From: Ignavibacteriota bacterium
GTDB taxonomy: Bacteria; Bacteroidota; Ignavibacteria; Tepidaquicellales; Tepidaquicellaceae
Assembly (NCBI GenBank): GCA_016218085.1
Contig: JACREY010000022.1
Coordinates: 83,832-147,831, forward strand
Length of the DNA stretch: 64,000 nt
Reading direction: 5' to 3'
Part shown: one piece after another, positions 9,412 to 19,256 of the stretch
Position numbering within the stretch: position 1 is the first letter of the stretch
Layout: the number at the start of each line of letters is the position of its first letter
The notes under the pieces: generated by a model
Told to the model about the DNA's origin: nothing
What the model saw: only the letters and a program-made list of their open reading frames with translations
Database searches by the model: none
Program-made: the position numbers and the translations under genes

Positions 9412-11804
9412 TTATCCTTAGTTTGAATATCCATTCTTTTTTTTCTTCCGTATGTATATGTAAAAAATATAGTTCCAAGCATCCAGATAAACAACAGCGG
9501 TAGTGAAATGCTCATGCCTGTTTTAAACGTATCTGATTCGTAATTAAATAAAACCGTATGCTTTCCTTTTTCAAGATAAACTGCTCTTTCGCAATAATCC
9601 GCCCTGAATAAGTCCGTGCTTTTCCCGTCCACGTAGGCTTTCCATGCGGGATAATAAACTTCGCTTAAAAATAAAAATCCATTCTCTGTGGTTTCCACTT
9701 CCACCGTGATATTATTCAAATCGTAATTTACAATTTTCACATCCGACTTTGGCAACAATGAATCTTTTAAAACTGGCAATTGAAAATCTTTTTTATCAGT
9801 TTCGATAACAATAGTTTTATGAAGATCAAAATCCTTTCCTGCCATATAATTCTTCAATGCAACAGAATCTTTTTCCTCGAAATATTTTGCATCATAAAAC
9901 ATCCTTGCTTTCGGCAGGTAACTTGCATTAACAAAGAATTTATAGTTGTTCGGATTTCCTGATTTAAGTGAAGCAGGTTCAAGTTTATATTTCACATTCA
10001 TTATATCGTGTGTCTGCGTGCTTCCGGGTTCCGTTTTGTTTATTGGAATATATTTATCAAGAATCAATGCACCGTATCCCTCTAAAAACGGTATCCTGCT
10101 TATCATTCCGCCGTTCCTTTGATAATATGCAGGGTAAGGATGTTCTCTCATGTTTACCCTGAATATTTCGCTTTTCAATTCGTTTTTAAATTCTTCTTCC
10201 TTTTGTTTTCGTTGGTTGAATAATATTTCGGGATTAGTCGAGCCGTTATTCTGTTCATACCAATTAAAATAAATATCTGATGCAGTAATTAGAAGAAGCA
10301 AAACTATAAACGCCTTAAGCTTAATTTTATCCGTTAAGTAAAAATAAATCACAGAAGATGATGCCACCATGAAAATGAAAAAAGAAAGATACTGCCCTTT
10401 AATCCATGCATTTATTTTATCGGCACCCTGTTGAACGCTCACTGTAAACGTACCCGAATAAACCAGAATCAGTACTAAAGTAAAGACAGACAGCAAAGTA
10501 ATATAAAATTTCTTATTAAATACTTCTGCGAATGCACGCTTGTTTTTAAGCATTTCATTTATTCCTAATGCAGTCAGAAGTGAAACACTGAAAGAGTATA
10601 AAAACAAAATATGCCCCGGGTTTCTGAATCTACCGAAGAAAGGAAGAACAGAGCAGATGAGCTTGTGGAAAAAGAAAAAACCCCCTGTCGCAAACAGAAG
10701 CGAAAATGATGCCATACCGATTAAAAACCATGTCATTGATTTATCCGTTTTGCTCTTAAGTCTTACCGCAATAGCGGGTATTATCAGAACAACAGATAAA
10801 ATCGAAATGTATATATTTGCAATTGAGAACATAAATGTTTCCTTTGTCGCCCACCAGCTGATATCAGAAGATGCTTCGTTAAACTTCCAAACCCCAAAAA
10901 GCTTTGGAAGGAAGAAGCTAAAGTAAAATCTCGGTTCTACCGAACCTTCGATTGCAAAATTATATGTTATCTTTGCTCTGTTAGAAAGGTTTACGAATTC
11001 ACTTGAAGGAAGAAGCTGAAATGCTGCCATTCCAAATGAAAAAATAAAGAAAACAAGATAACCGATAACAAGACTCCTGACAGACGAAAAATCCTTTTCC
11101 CTGATTTTATTTATGAAAACAATTAAAACATAAACAGATATATAGAGATAAATATAAAATGCTGCTTGCGGGTAACCTGCCAAAATTGCAAAAGTCATTA
11201 GAATAGTTGCCGAAAAAACAAAAATATATTTTTTTGTCTCAATAAATTTAAGCCACAGCAAAAATATTATGGGGAGCCAAATAACCGCTTCTATCAAAGG
11301 CATGTGAATCATATGAATAATCATATAACTCGAATAAGTGAACATCAGCGAGAAAATCACGGAAGCAGTATTGGTAAACTTAAAATGCTTTCCGATATAA
11401 AAACAGAATATCGAACAAATTAAATAATGCAGAACAATCGTAAATTGCAAAACAACAGGAGATAAATGCTCACCCGACACAAAGAATTTCAGGATGTAAT
11501 TAAACGGATAGAATATTGCAATCTGAAGGTCGGCAAAAAAAGGCATGCCGCTGAATGTAAATGGGTTCCAGAATGGAATTATCCCTTTGCTTAGCGATAC
11601 CGCCGACAGTGTTTTTCCCGGATAATATTGCTCTAAAAAGTCATCTCCTATAAATGCTCCGCCAGATATCAATTGCCTGAAAAAAATCACCCAGAATAAT
11701 AAAAGAATACCAAGACTCAGCCAGTTATTTTCCAGCAAATCCCTGAATACTTCCGGTTTTGTCTTTATTTCCGGCTTAACCGGCTTTTTCACAGTTTTTG
11801 CCAT
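9408..11804 (-). CDS. YfhO-family multi-spanning membrane protein
   Basis: 798 aa with about 12-14 transmembrane helices and a C-terminal extracytoplasmic domain of about 200 residues, followed by a last helix (ISLPLLFIWMLGTIFFTYTY). Typical YfhO features: an N-terminal FIGDDFLEQYYPGKTL motif after the first helix (acidic pair as in GT-C enzymes), IPFWNPFTFSGMPFFADLQ, and the FLSEVYYPAWKAYVDGK segment near the C-terminus. YfhO proteins act in glycosylation of lipoteichoic acid in Firmicutes; in this group they are presumed GT-C type membrane glycosyltransferases. Lies between a GT2-methyltransferase fusion (23 nt upstream) and a GT9 gene (4-nt overlap). Confidence 0.85.
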   Translation of the reverse strand: MAKTVKKPVKPEIKTKPEVFRDLLENNWLSLGILLLFWVIFFRQLISGGAFIGDDFLEQYYPGKTLSAVSLSKGIIPFWNPFTFSGMPFFADLQIAIFYPFNYILKFFVSGEHLSPVVLQFTIVLHYLICSIFCFYIGKHFKFTNTASVIFSLMFTYSSYMIIHMIHMPLIEAVIWLPIIFLLWLKFIETKKYIFVFSATILMTFAILAGYPQAAFYIYLYISVYVLIVFINKIREKDFSSVRSLVIGYLVFFIFSFGMAAFQLLPSSEFVNLSNRAKITYNFAIEGSVEPRFYFSFFLPKLFGVWKFNEASSDISWWATKETFMFSIANIYISILSVVLIIPAIAVRLKSKTDKSMTWFLIGMASFSLLFATGGFFFFHKLICSVLPFFGRFRNPGHILFLYSFSVSLLTALGINEMLKNKRAFAEVFNKKFYITLLSVFTLVLILVYSGTFTVSVQQGADKINAWIKGQYLSFFIFMVASSSVIYFYLTDKIKLKAFIVLLLLITASDIYFNWYEQNNGSTNPEILFNQRKQKEEEFKNELKSEIFRVNMREHPYPAYYQRNGGMISRIPFLEGYGALILDKYIPINKTEPGSTQTHDIMNVKYKLEPASLKSGNPNNYKFFVNASYLPKARMFYDAKYFEEKDSVALKNYMAGKDFDLHKTIVIETDKKDFQLPVLKDSLLPKSDVKIVNYDLNNITVEVETTENGFLFLSEVYYPAWKAYVDGKSTDLFRADYCERAVYLEKGKHTVLFNYESDTFKTGMSISLPLLFIWMLGTIFFTYTYGRKKRMDIQTKDK

Positions 11805-11827
11805 TTAAAACTCCTGTATTTTTTATA

Positions 11828-13273
11828 TTAGACTTTGTTCCTGATTATAAATATGAACTGGTAACCGAATAACCGCTTAAAGGGTACAGTTATTAAGTAT
11901 AATAAAAAGTTGAATACTTTTCCGATATTATTTTTCATAAAATTCGGTAGCACCTCGATAATTGGTATCGGGGTAACTTTCTGCTTTAATATTTCCAGAT
12001 TGTGTTCTTTCAAAATCTTTTTTATAGAACTTAATGTAAAGAATTTAAGATGTGTCCTGTCCAGAATTCCCTTGTCACCGTAATTGAACCTTCCAAAAAG
12101 TAAACTGAGCCTTACATAAATATTTGCTATATTAGGCAGTGAAATTACAATCCTGCCGTCCGGCTTTAAAAGCTCTTTCGACTGATCGAGGATATTCTCA
12201 TAATTATACAAATGCTCGAGTATGTCAAGCATAAGTATGTAATCGAATTTATCTTTTTCCTTAATTCCTTCAGGAAGTCCGTTATTAAGGTCATTCTGGT
12301 AGTATTCATGAAGGTTTTTCTTTATGCTCTCGGACTCAGGAATAAAATCCACACCGACTTTTGTATTTCCGTTCTTAATGTACTCTGAAAAGAGTCCGTC
12401 ACCGCATCCGATATCCAAAATCCTCTGGTTTTCCTTGCTGTTAAGAAGTTTTATAACAGTCTGGTGGCTCGAAAAAGGATACAGTTTCAAAGGATAATAG
12501 ACATACAACTCCGAATATATCGGAGATTTCTTTTTACCTGACATAGCCTTTCTGTATTCCTGCGTAGTATGATAAACATCCTTTGCATAACGCATTCCGT
12601 TCACATAACATATTTCATCTCCGTAATAAGTGGGTATCGGTATTTCCAGTATTCTTAAATTATTGTGATGTGCTTTTATTATAATCTGCGTATCAAAGTG
12701 AAAATCGTTTGTGCAGTTCGAAAGACTCAATTTCCTAAGACCTTTTACCGAATAAGCCCTGTAGCCTGAATGAAACTCTGTCAGGTTCATTTTTAGTGCA
12801 CGGTTCTGATATGTAGTAAGTACCTTGTTGCCGAGAAATTTATAAAAAGGCATTCCGCCTTTCAGCGCACCGCCGTATTTCTTCATCATCCTTGAACCAA
12901 GAACCACATCCGCATCTCCATTAATTATCGGAGAGTACATATCACTTAGGATTTCAGGCGCATATTGCCCGTCACCGTGAAGAAGAACTACCGCATCGAA
13001 ACCTTTTTCAATGAAATAGTTAAATCCCTTTTTCTGGTTGCCTCCGTATCCAAGGTTTTTTTCGTTCAGATAAATGCTGAGCTTTTCAAGCTTTTTTGTT
13101 TCCTTGTACCCGACGGACAGCATGTAAGTCTCATCCTTGCTTGCGTCATCGAATACAGCAATCTCATCTATCTCTTCGTAAACTTCTTTGGGTATTCTGT
13201 CAAGTACTTTTCCAAGCGTCGTAACCGCATTATAAGCAACAATAAGTATTCCGATTTTCTGGTTATTCTTCAT
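11828..13273 (-). CDS. Fusion: GT2 glycosyltransferase + SAM methyltransferase
   Basis: 481 aa with two enzymes in one chain. Residues about 6-230 form a DPM1/polyprenyl-phosphate-type GT2 domain: ILIVAYNAVTTL, VFDDASKDET, NLGYGGNQKKGF, LLHGDGQYAPE (the acidic metal site) and VVLGSRMMKKYGG. Residues about 280-420 form a class I methyltransferase: motif I ILDIGCGDGLFSEY, then DYILMLDILEHLYN and LKPDGRIVISLPNIAN. The C-terminus is basic and hydrophobic, probably membrane-associated. There is no separate flippase domain. Such fusions occur in envelope polysaccharide clusters. It starts 12 nt after the DUF2723 gene in the same operon, so it could make the polyprenyl-phosphate sugar used by that protein; this link is inference. 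Confidence 0.88.
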   Translation of the reverse strand: MKNNQKIGILIVAYNAVTTLGKVLDRIPKEVYEEIDEIAVFDDASKDETYMLSVGYKETKKLEKLSIYLNEKNLGYGGNQKKGFNYFIEKGFDAVVLLHGDGQYAPEILSDMYSPIINGDADVVLGSRMMKKYGGALKGGMPFYKFLGNKVLTTYQNRALKMNLTEFHSGYRAYSVKGLRKLSLSNCTNDFHFDTQIIIKAHHNNLRILEIPIPTYYGDEICYVNGMRYAKDVYHTTQEYRKAMSGKKKSPIYSELYVYYPLKLYPFSSHQTVIKLLNSKENQRILDIGCGDGLFSEYIKNGNTKVGVDFIPESESIKKNLHEYYQNDLNNGLPEGIKEKDKFDYILMLDILEHLYNYENILDQSKELLKPDGRIVISLPNIANIYVRLSLLFGRFNYGDKGILDRTHLKFFTLSSIKKILKEHNLEILKQKVTPIPIIEVLPNFMKNNIGKVFNFLLYLITVPFKRLFGYQFIFIIRNKV

Positions 13274-13285
13274 TCCTTGAAATTA

Positions 13286-15985
13286 TCACGGGTTTTTATC
13301 CTGGTTTTTATCATCCTGTGTCTTTTCCTGTATCTTTACCGGATTCAGTCTGCTGTTAATTGCATCCATCTTCTGCTTTACCGCAGGGTCATTCGGATTT
13401 AATTCCCTTAAAAGATCCATAGATGTTTTCATATCACCCCTTGCTTCCAGAATATCCAGCATTATCCTGTATGGATTATAATAAGATGATAGATTATTCT
13501 TATTCGAAAGTCTTATAGAATATGCTTCATTGTATGCTTCAGTTCCGTATTCATTGAATTTGACTTTATCGCCAACCCTGTCAAAGAACATTGCTATCAT
13601 GTATTTCTGCCTGTAATCTAATCGGGTTACTTCTTTCGGAATGTTCTGCTCCATTTTATATAAAACATTCTTTGCTATTTCCATTTTAGATGAATCTTCC
13701 ATCATCGTTCCTGCAAGCCACAGATATAACGTCCTGTACATTTCTATTGACCTTTCGTGAACCTGGTCGAAGAAAAGGTCCTTGTTATCAAGGCTCCTGA
13801 ACATAAATCCGTGTTGAGGTGTTTTTGAAGGAACAACGCTCCTGTCGATTAAAAGATTCTTTGACATTTTATCAAAATCAACTGCAAGTCCGAAAATATT
13901 CGAATTGTTGACCTTCATTGGTGTTAGTCTTTGCGCCATACCTTCTACGATTATATAATCATTTAATCCAATATAATTATCAGGTGTAACTGTTACCGAG
14001 AAGTAAATAGGTCTTTCCCATTTATTTCCCTTAATAATATCAAGAATAATCAAATCGCTTGATTTCAGTGCTGTTATTGTCTGGTTTCCGTCCTTTTGTC
14101 TTATAGTAGCTGGAATTTTGAAAACAAGTTTATCCGGCTTTGATTTGGCAGTGTCCGGATAAGCGCTCGGAGGTACGTCAATTGATACAAGTTTGTTTTC
14201 ATCCCATAATGCATAACCCTGCTTTGTAACTTTCCTTATCTGGTCATCGGTATATGTAAATGGCACCGGAAGCGAGCCGTATGGTTTTTCGTTTTTAAGC
14301 TGAATGTCATACCAGTCAGCCTGCGCAAGCGACAGGTTTACAAGTGTAACGTCCTGCCTGATTCCATATACTGCCTGCAGGCACCAGAGCGGGAATGTAT
14401 CGTTGTCACCGTTTGTGAACAACACCGCATCTTTTGCACAGCTCTGGAGTAAATTATATGCATAATCAAACGGGAAAAAATTTCCGGCCCTGTTCTGATG
14501 TTTGTAATTTACTCTTATCATGTTTGCAGGAACAAAGACGAATGCAAGCAGAAGCACAACTGAAGCGGCAGGAATCAGCGAACTTGCTTTTAATTTTTCC
14601 TTTAGCAGCTCAATAATACCGAAAACACCAAGCCCTATCCACAGAGAATAGACATAAAATGCCCCTTCATAAAAATAATCCCTTTCCCTCGGCTGCGGAT
14701 CCTGCTGATTCTGGTAAAGCGCAGTCACCACACCTAACAGTATAAACATCGAGAGGAATACGAATGCCATTTTCCAATCCCGCCTGAAATGATAGAAAAG
14801 TCCGAAAAGTCCAAGTATAAACGGTATCGCATAAAACTTTGAAAAATCAACTCCTTCATCCTGGTCATATCCTGCCCTGCCTATATACTGCCAAAAAAGA
14901 TATCTGTTGAACATGTGATTTATCTGGTATTTCCACATAAACTCCATATCACTTGAATAGTTCTTCCATGTCCTGTCGTGCATGCCGTCTTTCAGATACC
15001 TCCTGGGAAATAACAACGGTTGTTCACCGTACTGTTCGCGGTTCAGGTATGAAAGAAGTCTTTCCATATTATCCGGATTGCTGTTATCCAGCGGTATATT
15101 GCTGACACTTGACCTCTGCAAAACTGAAATATAAGTTGAATAACCTATGATAACAAAAAATATCGATACGAATATTAAATTTAAAGTTGATGATTTTGTC
15201 TTGATTGAATAAACAATTCCGGTTACAAGTAAGCCAATTATAATCACAAAACCGACAACAGGAAACGACGAGATTGCTTCAGGCATCTTTTTAACTATGA
15301 TCGGATAAACCACAAAAAATGCTGCCATCGAAACACCGATTGCAATCAGGAAACTTTTCCTGTTATATTCATATCTTCTGAAATAAAACATAAGTCCCGC
15401 TATGAATACACATTGTACTACCAGCAAGTGTATACCCAAAGATAAACCTACAACAAATGCAAAAAATACAATTAACCTGTCGCTTCCCGGCTCATCTGCT
15501 CTTTCCCACCAAACCATCATTGTATAAATGCAAAGAGTAATAAGAAAAGTACCGAATCCGTATACTTCAGCTTCCATCGCATTAAACCAGAAACTGTCGC
15601 AAAATGCATATGATAAGGCACCTATTGCTGATGCTGCAGCAAGTGAAATATAATCGAACGTACTGTCTAATTTACTCTTCCAGTTCAGTATTACTTTAAC
15701 TGATACCAAATATAGAAGAAGAACGCTGAATGCGCTTGAAAACACCGAAAGATAATTCATCCTGAGCCCTATATCTCCAGCTGTTGGAAGCAGAGTGAAA
15801 ATCCTGCCCACCAGAACATGCAGAGGTGCTCCCGGAGGATGCGGTACTCCCATCGTATAGGCACAGGCTAAAAACTCACCGCAATCCCAAAAAGACATTG
15901 TAGGCTGTACAGTAAGAATATATATTATACTTGCGAAAACAAAAACTATTGCACCGGTAATTCGGTTAATTAATTTAAAATTCAT
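13286..15985 (-). CDS. DUF2723-family membrane glycosyltransferase candidate
   Basis: 899 aa. The N-terminus has the DUF2723 hallmark: one helix, then SFWDCGEFLACAYTMGVPHPPGAPLHVLVGR is characteristic in position (residues about 30-60), with the acidic D/E pair expected for a GT-C enzyme in WDCGE. About 12 transmembrane helices follow to residue 500, then a soluble periplasmic domain with NGDNDTFPLWCLQ and a helical, TPR-like C-terminal tail. The family is related to TMEM260, reported to be a protein O-mannosyltransferase, so a role in protein O-glycosylation using a lipid-linked sugar is plausible. First gene of the minus-strand operon that continues with GT2-methyltransferase, YfhO and GT9. 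Confidence 0.88.
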   Translation of the reverse strand: MNFKLINRITGAIVFVFASIIYILTVQPTMSFWDCGEFLACAYTMGVPHPPGAPLHVLVGRIFTLLPTAGDIGLRMNYLSVFSSAFSVLLLYLVSVKVILNWKSKLDSTFDYISLAAASAIGALSYAFCDSFWFNAMEAEVYGFGTFLITLCIYTMMVWWERADEPGSDRLIVFFAFVVGLSLGIHLLVVQCVFIAGLMFYFRRYEYNRKSFLIAIGVSMAAFFVVYPIIVKKMPEAISSFPVVGFVIIIGLLVTGIVYSIKTKSSTLNLIFVSIFFVIIGYSTYISVLQRSSVSNIPLDNSNPDNMERLLSYLNREQYGEQPLLFPRRYLKDGMHDRTWKNYSSDMEFMWKYQINHMFNRYLFWQYIGRAGYDQDEGVDFSKFYAIPFILGLFGLFYHFRRDWKMAFVFLSMFILLGVVTALYQNQQDPQPRERDYFYEGAFYVYSLWIGLGVFGIIELLKEKLKASSLIPAASVVLLLAFVFVPANMIRVNYKHQNRAGNFFPFDYAYNLLQSCAKDAVLFTNGDNDTFPLWCLQAVYGIRQDVTLVNLSLAQADWYDIQLKNEKPYGSLPVPFTYTDDQIRKVTKQGYALWDENKLVSIDVPPSAYPDTAKSKPDKLVFKIPATIRQKDGNQTITALKSSDLIILDIIKGNKWERPIYFSVTVTPDNYIGLNDYIIVEGMAQRLTPMKVNNSNIFGLAVDFDKMSKNLLIDRSVVPSKTPQHGFMFRSLDNKDLFFDQVHERSIEMYRTLYLWLAGTMMEDSSKMEIAKNVLYKMEQNIPKEVTRLDYRQKYMIAMFFDRVGDKVKFNEYGTEAYNEAYSIRLSNKNNLSSYYNPYRIMLDILEARGDMKTSMDLLRELNPNDPAVKQKMDAINSRLNPVKIQEKTQDDKNQDKNP

Positions 15986-16061
15986 AAGTTATATTATTAT
16001 AAAATGTTTAAGTTAATTTAAAAATGAAAGATTTTCAAGATATAAATGTCATAATTTTAGT

Positions 16062-16976
16062 TTACCATTTCATTTTTTTCCATATTAAAACTACAGTAAA
16101 AACCGATATTAAAGCCAGCCCCATAATGATGTAAAAAGCATGCGGATGGTCAGCTAACGGAATTTTTACGTTCATTGAAAAAGCACTTACAACGAGTGTC
16201 GGCACCATAATAAGAATCGTAATGATGTTAAGCGTTTTCATTAGCAAGTTTATATTGTTGCTTACAATCGATACCCTTGCATCCATAAGGCTTGCTAGAA
16301 TATTCGAATAAATTTCTGACTGTCTGTAACACTGTGTATTCTCGATTATCAGATCTTCCAGCATTTCATTCTCTTCGAAATTAAATCCAATTTTCTGCGA
16401 ATAATATTTCAGTTTCTCAAAAACCAGCGAATTGGAATTAATAGCATTCAAATAATAAACTAGGCTTTTTTCAAGAGTGAACAAATTAATCAGATACTTA
16501 TTCCCCATCGATGTATTTACTTTTTTCTCCAGTTCATCGGAAATCGTGTTGAATATCTTCAAATGCTCCAGAAAATGATAAACCGCTCCAAGCACTATCC
16601 GTAACATTAAGTCCTTTACGGATTTAATTTTCAGGAAATGCTTTCCCTCGAATATGTTCAGGTCATCAGAAAGGATTATTACAAGCTTATCACTGAAAAG
16701 AAACATTCCCTGGGAAGTGGTCTTAAACAACAGAAAATCCTTTCCCGAATAATTCCTCGGTCGCTTCAGGATGATTGCTATGTGTTCCGGCTCGAATTCC
16801 AGCCTTGAAAGCTCATCAGGATCAAGAGAAGAATTTAATGTGTGCTCATCTATTTTCAGATCATCAATCAGGTATCTTTTTTCATTTTCATCTGGATTTA
16901 TATACAATAAGACGGGAGCTACCAGTTTTTCGGATTCTACAAATTTATTTTCCGTTATTTCAAATTTTCTCAGCAT
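16062..16976 (-). CDS. CorA-like divalent cation channel
   Basis: 304 aa with the start at the ATG 16974-16976 (MLRKFEITENKF); a longer start at 17039 would add a 21-residue tail that looks unrelated. Layout is that of CorA: a cytoplasmic alpha/beta domain, a long helix region (about 150-250), then two C-terminal transmembrane helices. The second helix is followed by a basic KKMKW end. The signature GMN at the end of helix 1 reads S267-M268-N269 here (FSMNVKIPL), so the Gly is replaced by Ser. It is probably a magnesium or related cation transporter; the changed motif makes ion choice uncertain. Confidence 0.8.
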   Translation of the reverse strand: MLRKFEITENKFVESEKLVAPVLLYINPDENEKRYLIDDLKIDEHTLNSSLDPDELSRLEFEPEHIAIILKRPRNYSGKDFLLFKTTSQGMFLFSDKLVIILSDDLNIFEGKHFLKIKSVKDLMLRIVLGAVYHFLEHLKIFNTISDELEKKVNTSMGNKYLINLFTLEKSLVYYLNAINSNSLVFEKLKYYSQKIGFNFEENEMLEDLIIENTQCYRQSEIYSNILASLMDARVSIVSNNINLLMKTLNIITILIMVPTLVVSAFSMNVKIPLADHPHAFYIIMGLALISVFTVVLIWKKMKW

Positions 16977-17082
16977 AAATTTTAATCTAAGGTTTATTAA
17001 ACTGTAGAATTTAATGGGATACACGGGATGCAGGGGCATTGCATCCCGGCAAAAATATTTATTTATTTTACTTCGGGCAAAA

Positions 17083-17763
17083 TTACTTTTCTTTCTTTCC
17101 CGATACTTCTCTTTTTCTTAAAATTAAATCAATTAGTCCGTATGTCTTTGCTTCTTCGGCATTCATCCAGTTGTCCCTCTCAGCATCTTTTGCAATCTGT
17201 TCAACTGACTTTCCAGTATGGTGAGAAATTATCCTGTAAATGTTGTCTCTTGTTTTTAACATCTCCTTTGTGTATATCTCAATATCCGTCGCCTGTCCTT
17301 GCGTGCCTCCCAACGGTTGATGCATCATGACCTTTGAATTCGGAAGCGCTATCCTTTTCCCTGCCGCACCTCCTGTAAGAAGAATCTGACCCATCGATGC
17401 CGCCATACCTACGCATGTTGTCGAGACATCGCACCTTATATACGACATTGTATCATAAATAGCCAGGCCGGCTGAAATGCTGCCGCCGGGAGAATTTATA
17501 TAAAGCATTATGTCCTTGTCGGGATCTTCATATTCAAGAAATAAAAGCTGTGCAACAATAAGCGATGCTATCTCATCGAATATCGGAGTGCCGAGAAAAA
17601 TCAATCTTTCCTTTAAAAGTCTTGAATAAATATCGTACGCCCTTTCACCTCTTGATGACGATTCGACTACGATAGGAACGAGCTGGCTTTTGAACTGTTT
17701 TGCCTTGTCTAACCCGGCTGCTATCTCTGCTTCTCGGCTTTTTATAATACTTGTAAAATCCAT
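17083..17763 (-). CDS. clpP: ATP-dependent Clp protease proteolytic subunit
   Basis: 226-aa serine protease that forms the tetradecameric ClpP chamber. Catalytic triad visible: Ser in [11 protein letters not shown], His in [10 protein letters not shown], Asp in the C-terminal part (the D of AERDNWM). The oxyanion loop ([16 protein letters not shown]) is intact. The N-terminus is longer than in E. coli ClpP, and residues 1-30 may include a propeptide. It lies 45 nt downstream of trigger factor, the common tig-clpP order; the usual third gene clpX is not found, its place being taken by the corA-like gene. Confidence 0.95.
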   Translation of the reverse strand: MDFTSIIKSREAEIAAGLDKAKQFKSQLVPIVVESSSRGERAYDIYSRLLKERLIFLGTPIFDEIASLIVAQLLFLEYEDPDKDIMLYINSPGGSISAGLAIYDTMSYIRCDVSTTCVGMAASMGQILLTGGAAGKRIALPNSKVMMHQPLGGTQGQATDIEIYTKEMLKTRDNIYRIISHHTGKSVEQIAKDAERDNWMNAEEAKTYGLIDLILRKREVSGKKEK

Positions 17764-17808
17764 TTTTAATGTTTTAAATTTATTAAATCAAAAACCGTAT
17801 CCTGTGAA

Positions 17809-19092
17809 TTAAAGATTTAAATCTTCAGCTTTCTTTACTTCTTCCACTTCTGTAACTTTCGCATTTTTTACGATAAAATCAAGAACTTTATCCGTTAATA
17901 TCTGGGATTTCATATCTTCGTTTCCCTTGTATATTTCAATCAGTTTGTCTTCGGGAATATTAAAGCGCTTTGCATTGTCACCTACTGCTTTCCTGTAATC
18001 ATCATCGGCCACTTCAATATTTTCCATCTCAACAATTTTTTCCTTTATCAGGAACCACTTGGTATTGAATATCGCATCCGCTCTGTGCTGCTGCTTGAAT
18101 TCATCTTCGTTGAATTCCTTCATGTGGTCGTGCTTTCCGTGTTTATGCTTGTGCTCTTTAACATAATCATTCAGAATCATATCTACATAAAAATCCGGTA
18201 CCGGAAATTCATTCGCCTTAACCAATTCACCCAAAGCCGCATCCTTTACACGTTGCAAAGATACATTATCGTATGCTTTCTGGATTTCTTCCTTAATCAC
18301 TTTTCTCATCTCTTCTTCGGTTTTCACATCATCCCTGTTGGTGAACTTTTTATATGTTTCCTCGTTCATTTCGGGCTTGATGACCTTCTCGATTTTTGTT
18401 GCCTTTATTCTGATTTTCTTCTTTTCCTTTGTCTGAGGATTTGCTATCTCGATGTCTTTCTCTTCATTCTCACGAATTTTCTTTAAGCCTTTCCTGTAAT
18501 CCTTTTCCAGATGCTTGCTTCCAAGATATATTTTTATGTCTTTCTCAATCTTTCCTTCCACAGGATTTCCGGAATCATCCAGCTCCTGAGAATCAAATGT
18601 AATCATGTATTCGTCATCAGTAGCCTGACCGTCAATTTCGTAAGTGGCATTTTTAAGGTTGAGATATACTAATTCTTCATCTACAAGTGAATCATCTACA
18701 GAAAATTTTGTGCTGTTAAGCTCAAGACCTTTGTAATTATCCACAACTATTTCGGGCATTACTTCAAATTCTACCTTAACCATCAGGGATTCTTTCGGTT
18801 TGTAATCAATATCTTTTAAAGATCCTTTGCCAATCATCTTAATTTTGTTCTCCGAAATGTATCTTATAAAAATTTCTTCCGTAATATCTTCGAGTGACGA
18901 ATATTCTATGCTGTCTCCGTATAGCCTTTTTACCATATTAAGAGGGGCTTTCCCTTTTCTAAACCCGGGAATCTGTACTTTCTGCCTGTATTTTGCAATG
19001 GCCTTTTCGAAGTGGGGTGTCAGTTCTTCATAAGTAAGCGTGGCTTCGAATTCTTTTTTACAGTTTTCTAAATCTTTTATAGTTGTTTCCAT
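17809..19092 (-). CDS. tig: Trigger factor
   Basis: 427-aa ribosome-associated chaperone. N-terminal ribosome-binding domain (about 1-115) contains the tig signature region VQIPGFRKGKAPLNMVKRLYG, close to the G-F-R-x-G-x-x-P motif. The middle part is where a peptidyl-prolyl isomerase domain is expected, but it is divergent: it reads EIDGQATDDEYMITFDSQ with little of the FKBP active-site pattern. The C-terminal helical arms (about 250-427) include a His-rich stretch (KEHKHKHGKHDHMKEF, about 310-325), not usual in the family. First gene of tig-clpP. Confidence 0.92.
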   Translation of the reverse strand: METTIKDLENCKKEFEATLTYEELTPHFEKAIAKYRQKVQIPGFRKGKAPLNMVKRLYGDSIEYSSLEDITEEIFIRYISENKIKMIGKGSLKDIDYKPKESLMVKVEFEVMPEIVVDNYKGLELNSTKFSVDDSLVDEELVYLNLKNATYEIDGQATDDEYMITFDSQELDDSGNPVEGKIEKDIKIYLGSKHLEKDYRKGLKKIRENEEKDIEIANPQTKEKKKIRIKATKIEKVIKPEMNEETYKKFTNRDDVKTEEEMRKVIKEEIQKAYDNVSLQRVKDAALGELVKANEFPVPDFYVDMILNDYVKEHKHKHGKHDHMKEFNEDEFKQQHRADAIFNTKWFLIKEKIVEMENIEVADDDYRKAVGDNAKRFNIPEDKLIEIYKGNEDMKSQILTDKVLDFIVKNAKVTEVEEVKKAEDLNL

Positions 19093-19245
19093 TAAAATTC
19101 AATATATTTATGCTTAAAAACATTAAATTTATCAAAATTTTTTCGCATTAACAATGTAATTTAACCTGTTCGATGGCTTTTATTTATCATTGAAAGAATA
19201 ATTTAATTTCGCTTTTTTTATTATATATTTTTAATCTAAAATAAT

Positions 19246-19251
19246 AAGGAG
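19246..19251 (+). promoter_or_regulatory. Strong ribosome binding site of pentapeptide protein
   Basis: AAGGAG, 5 nt before the ATG at 19257. It stands out because most genes in the window have no recognisable Shine-Dalgarno sequence, which suggests that this protein is made in quantity. Confidence 0.7.
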
Positions 19252-19256
19252 TTTAA

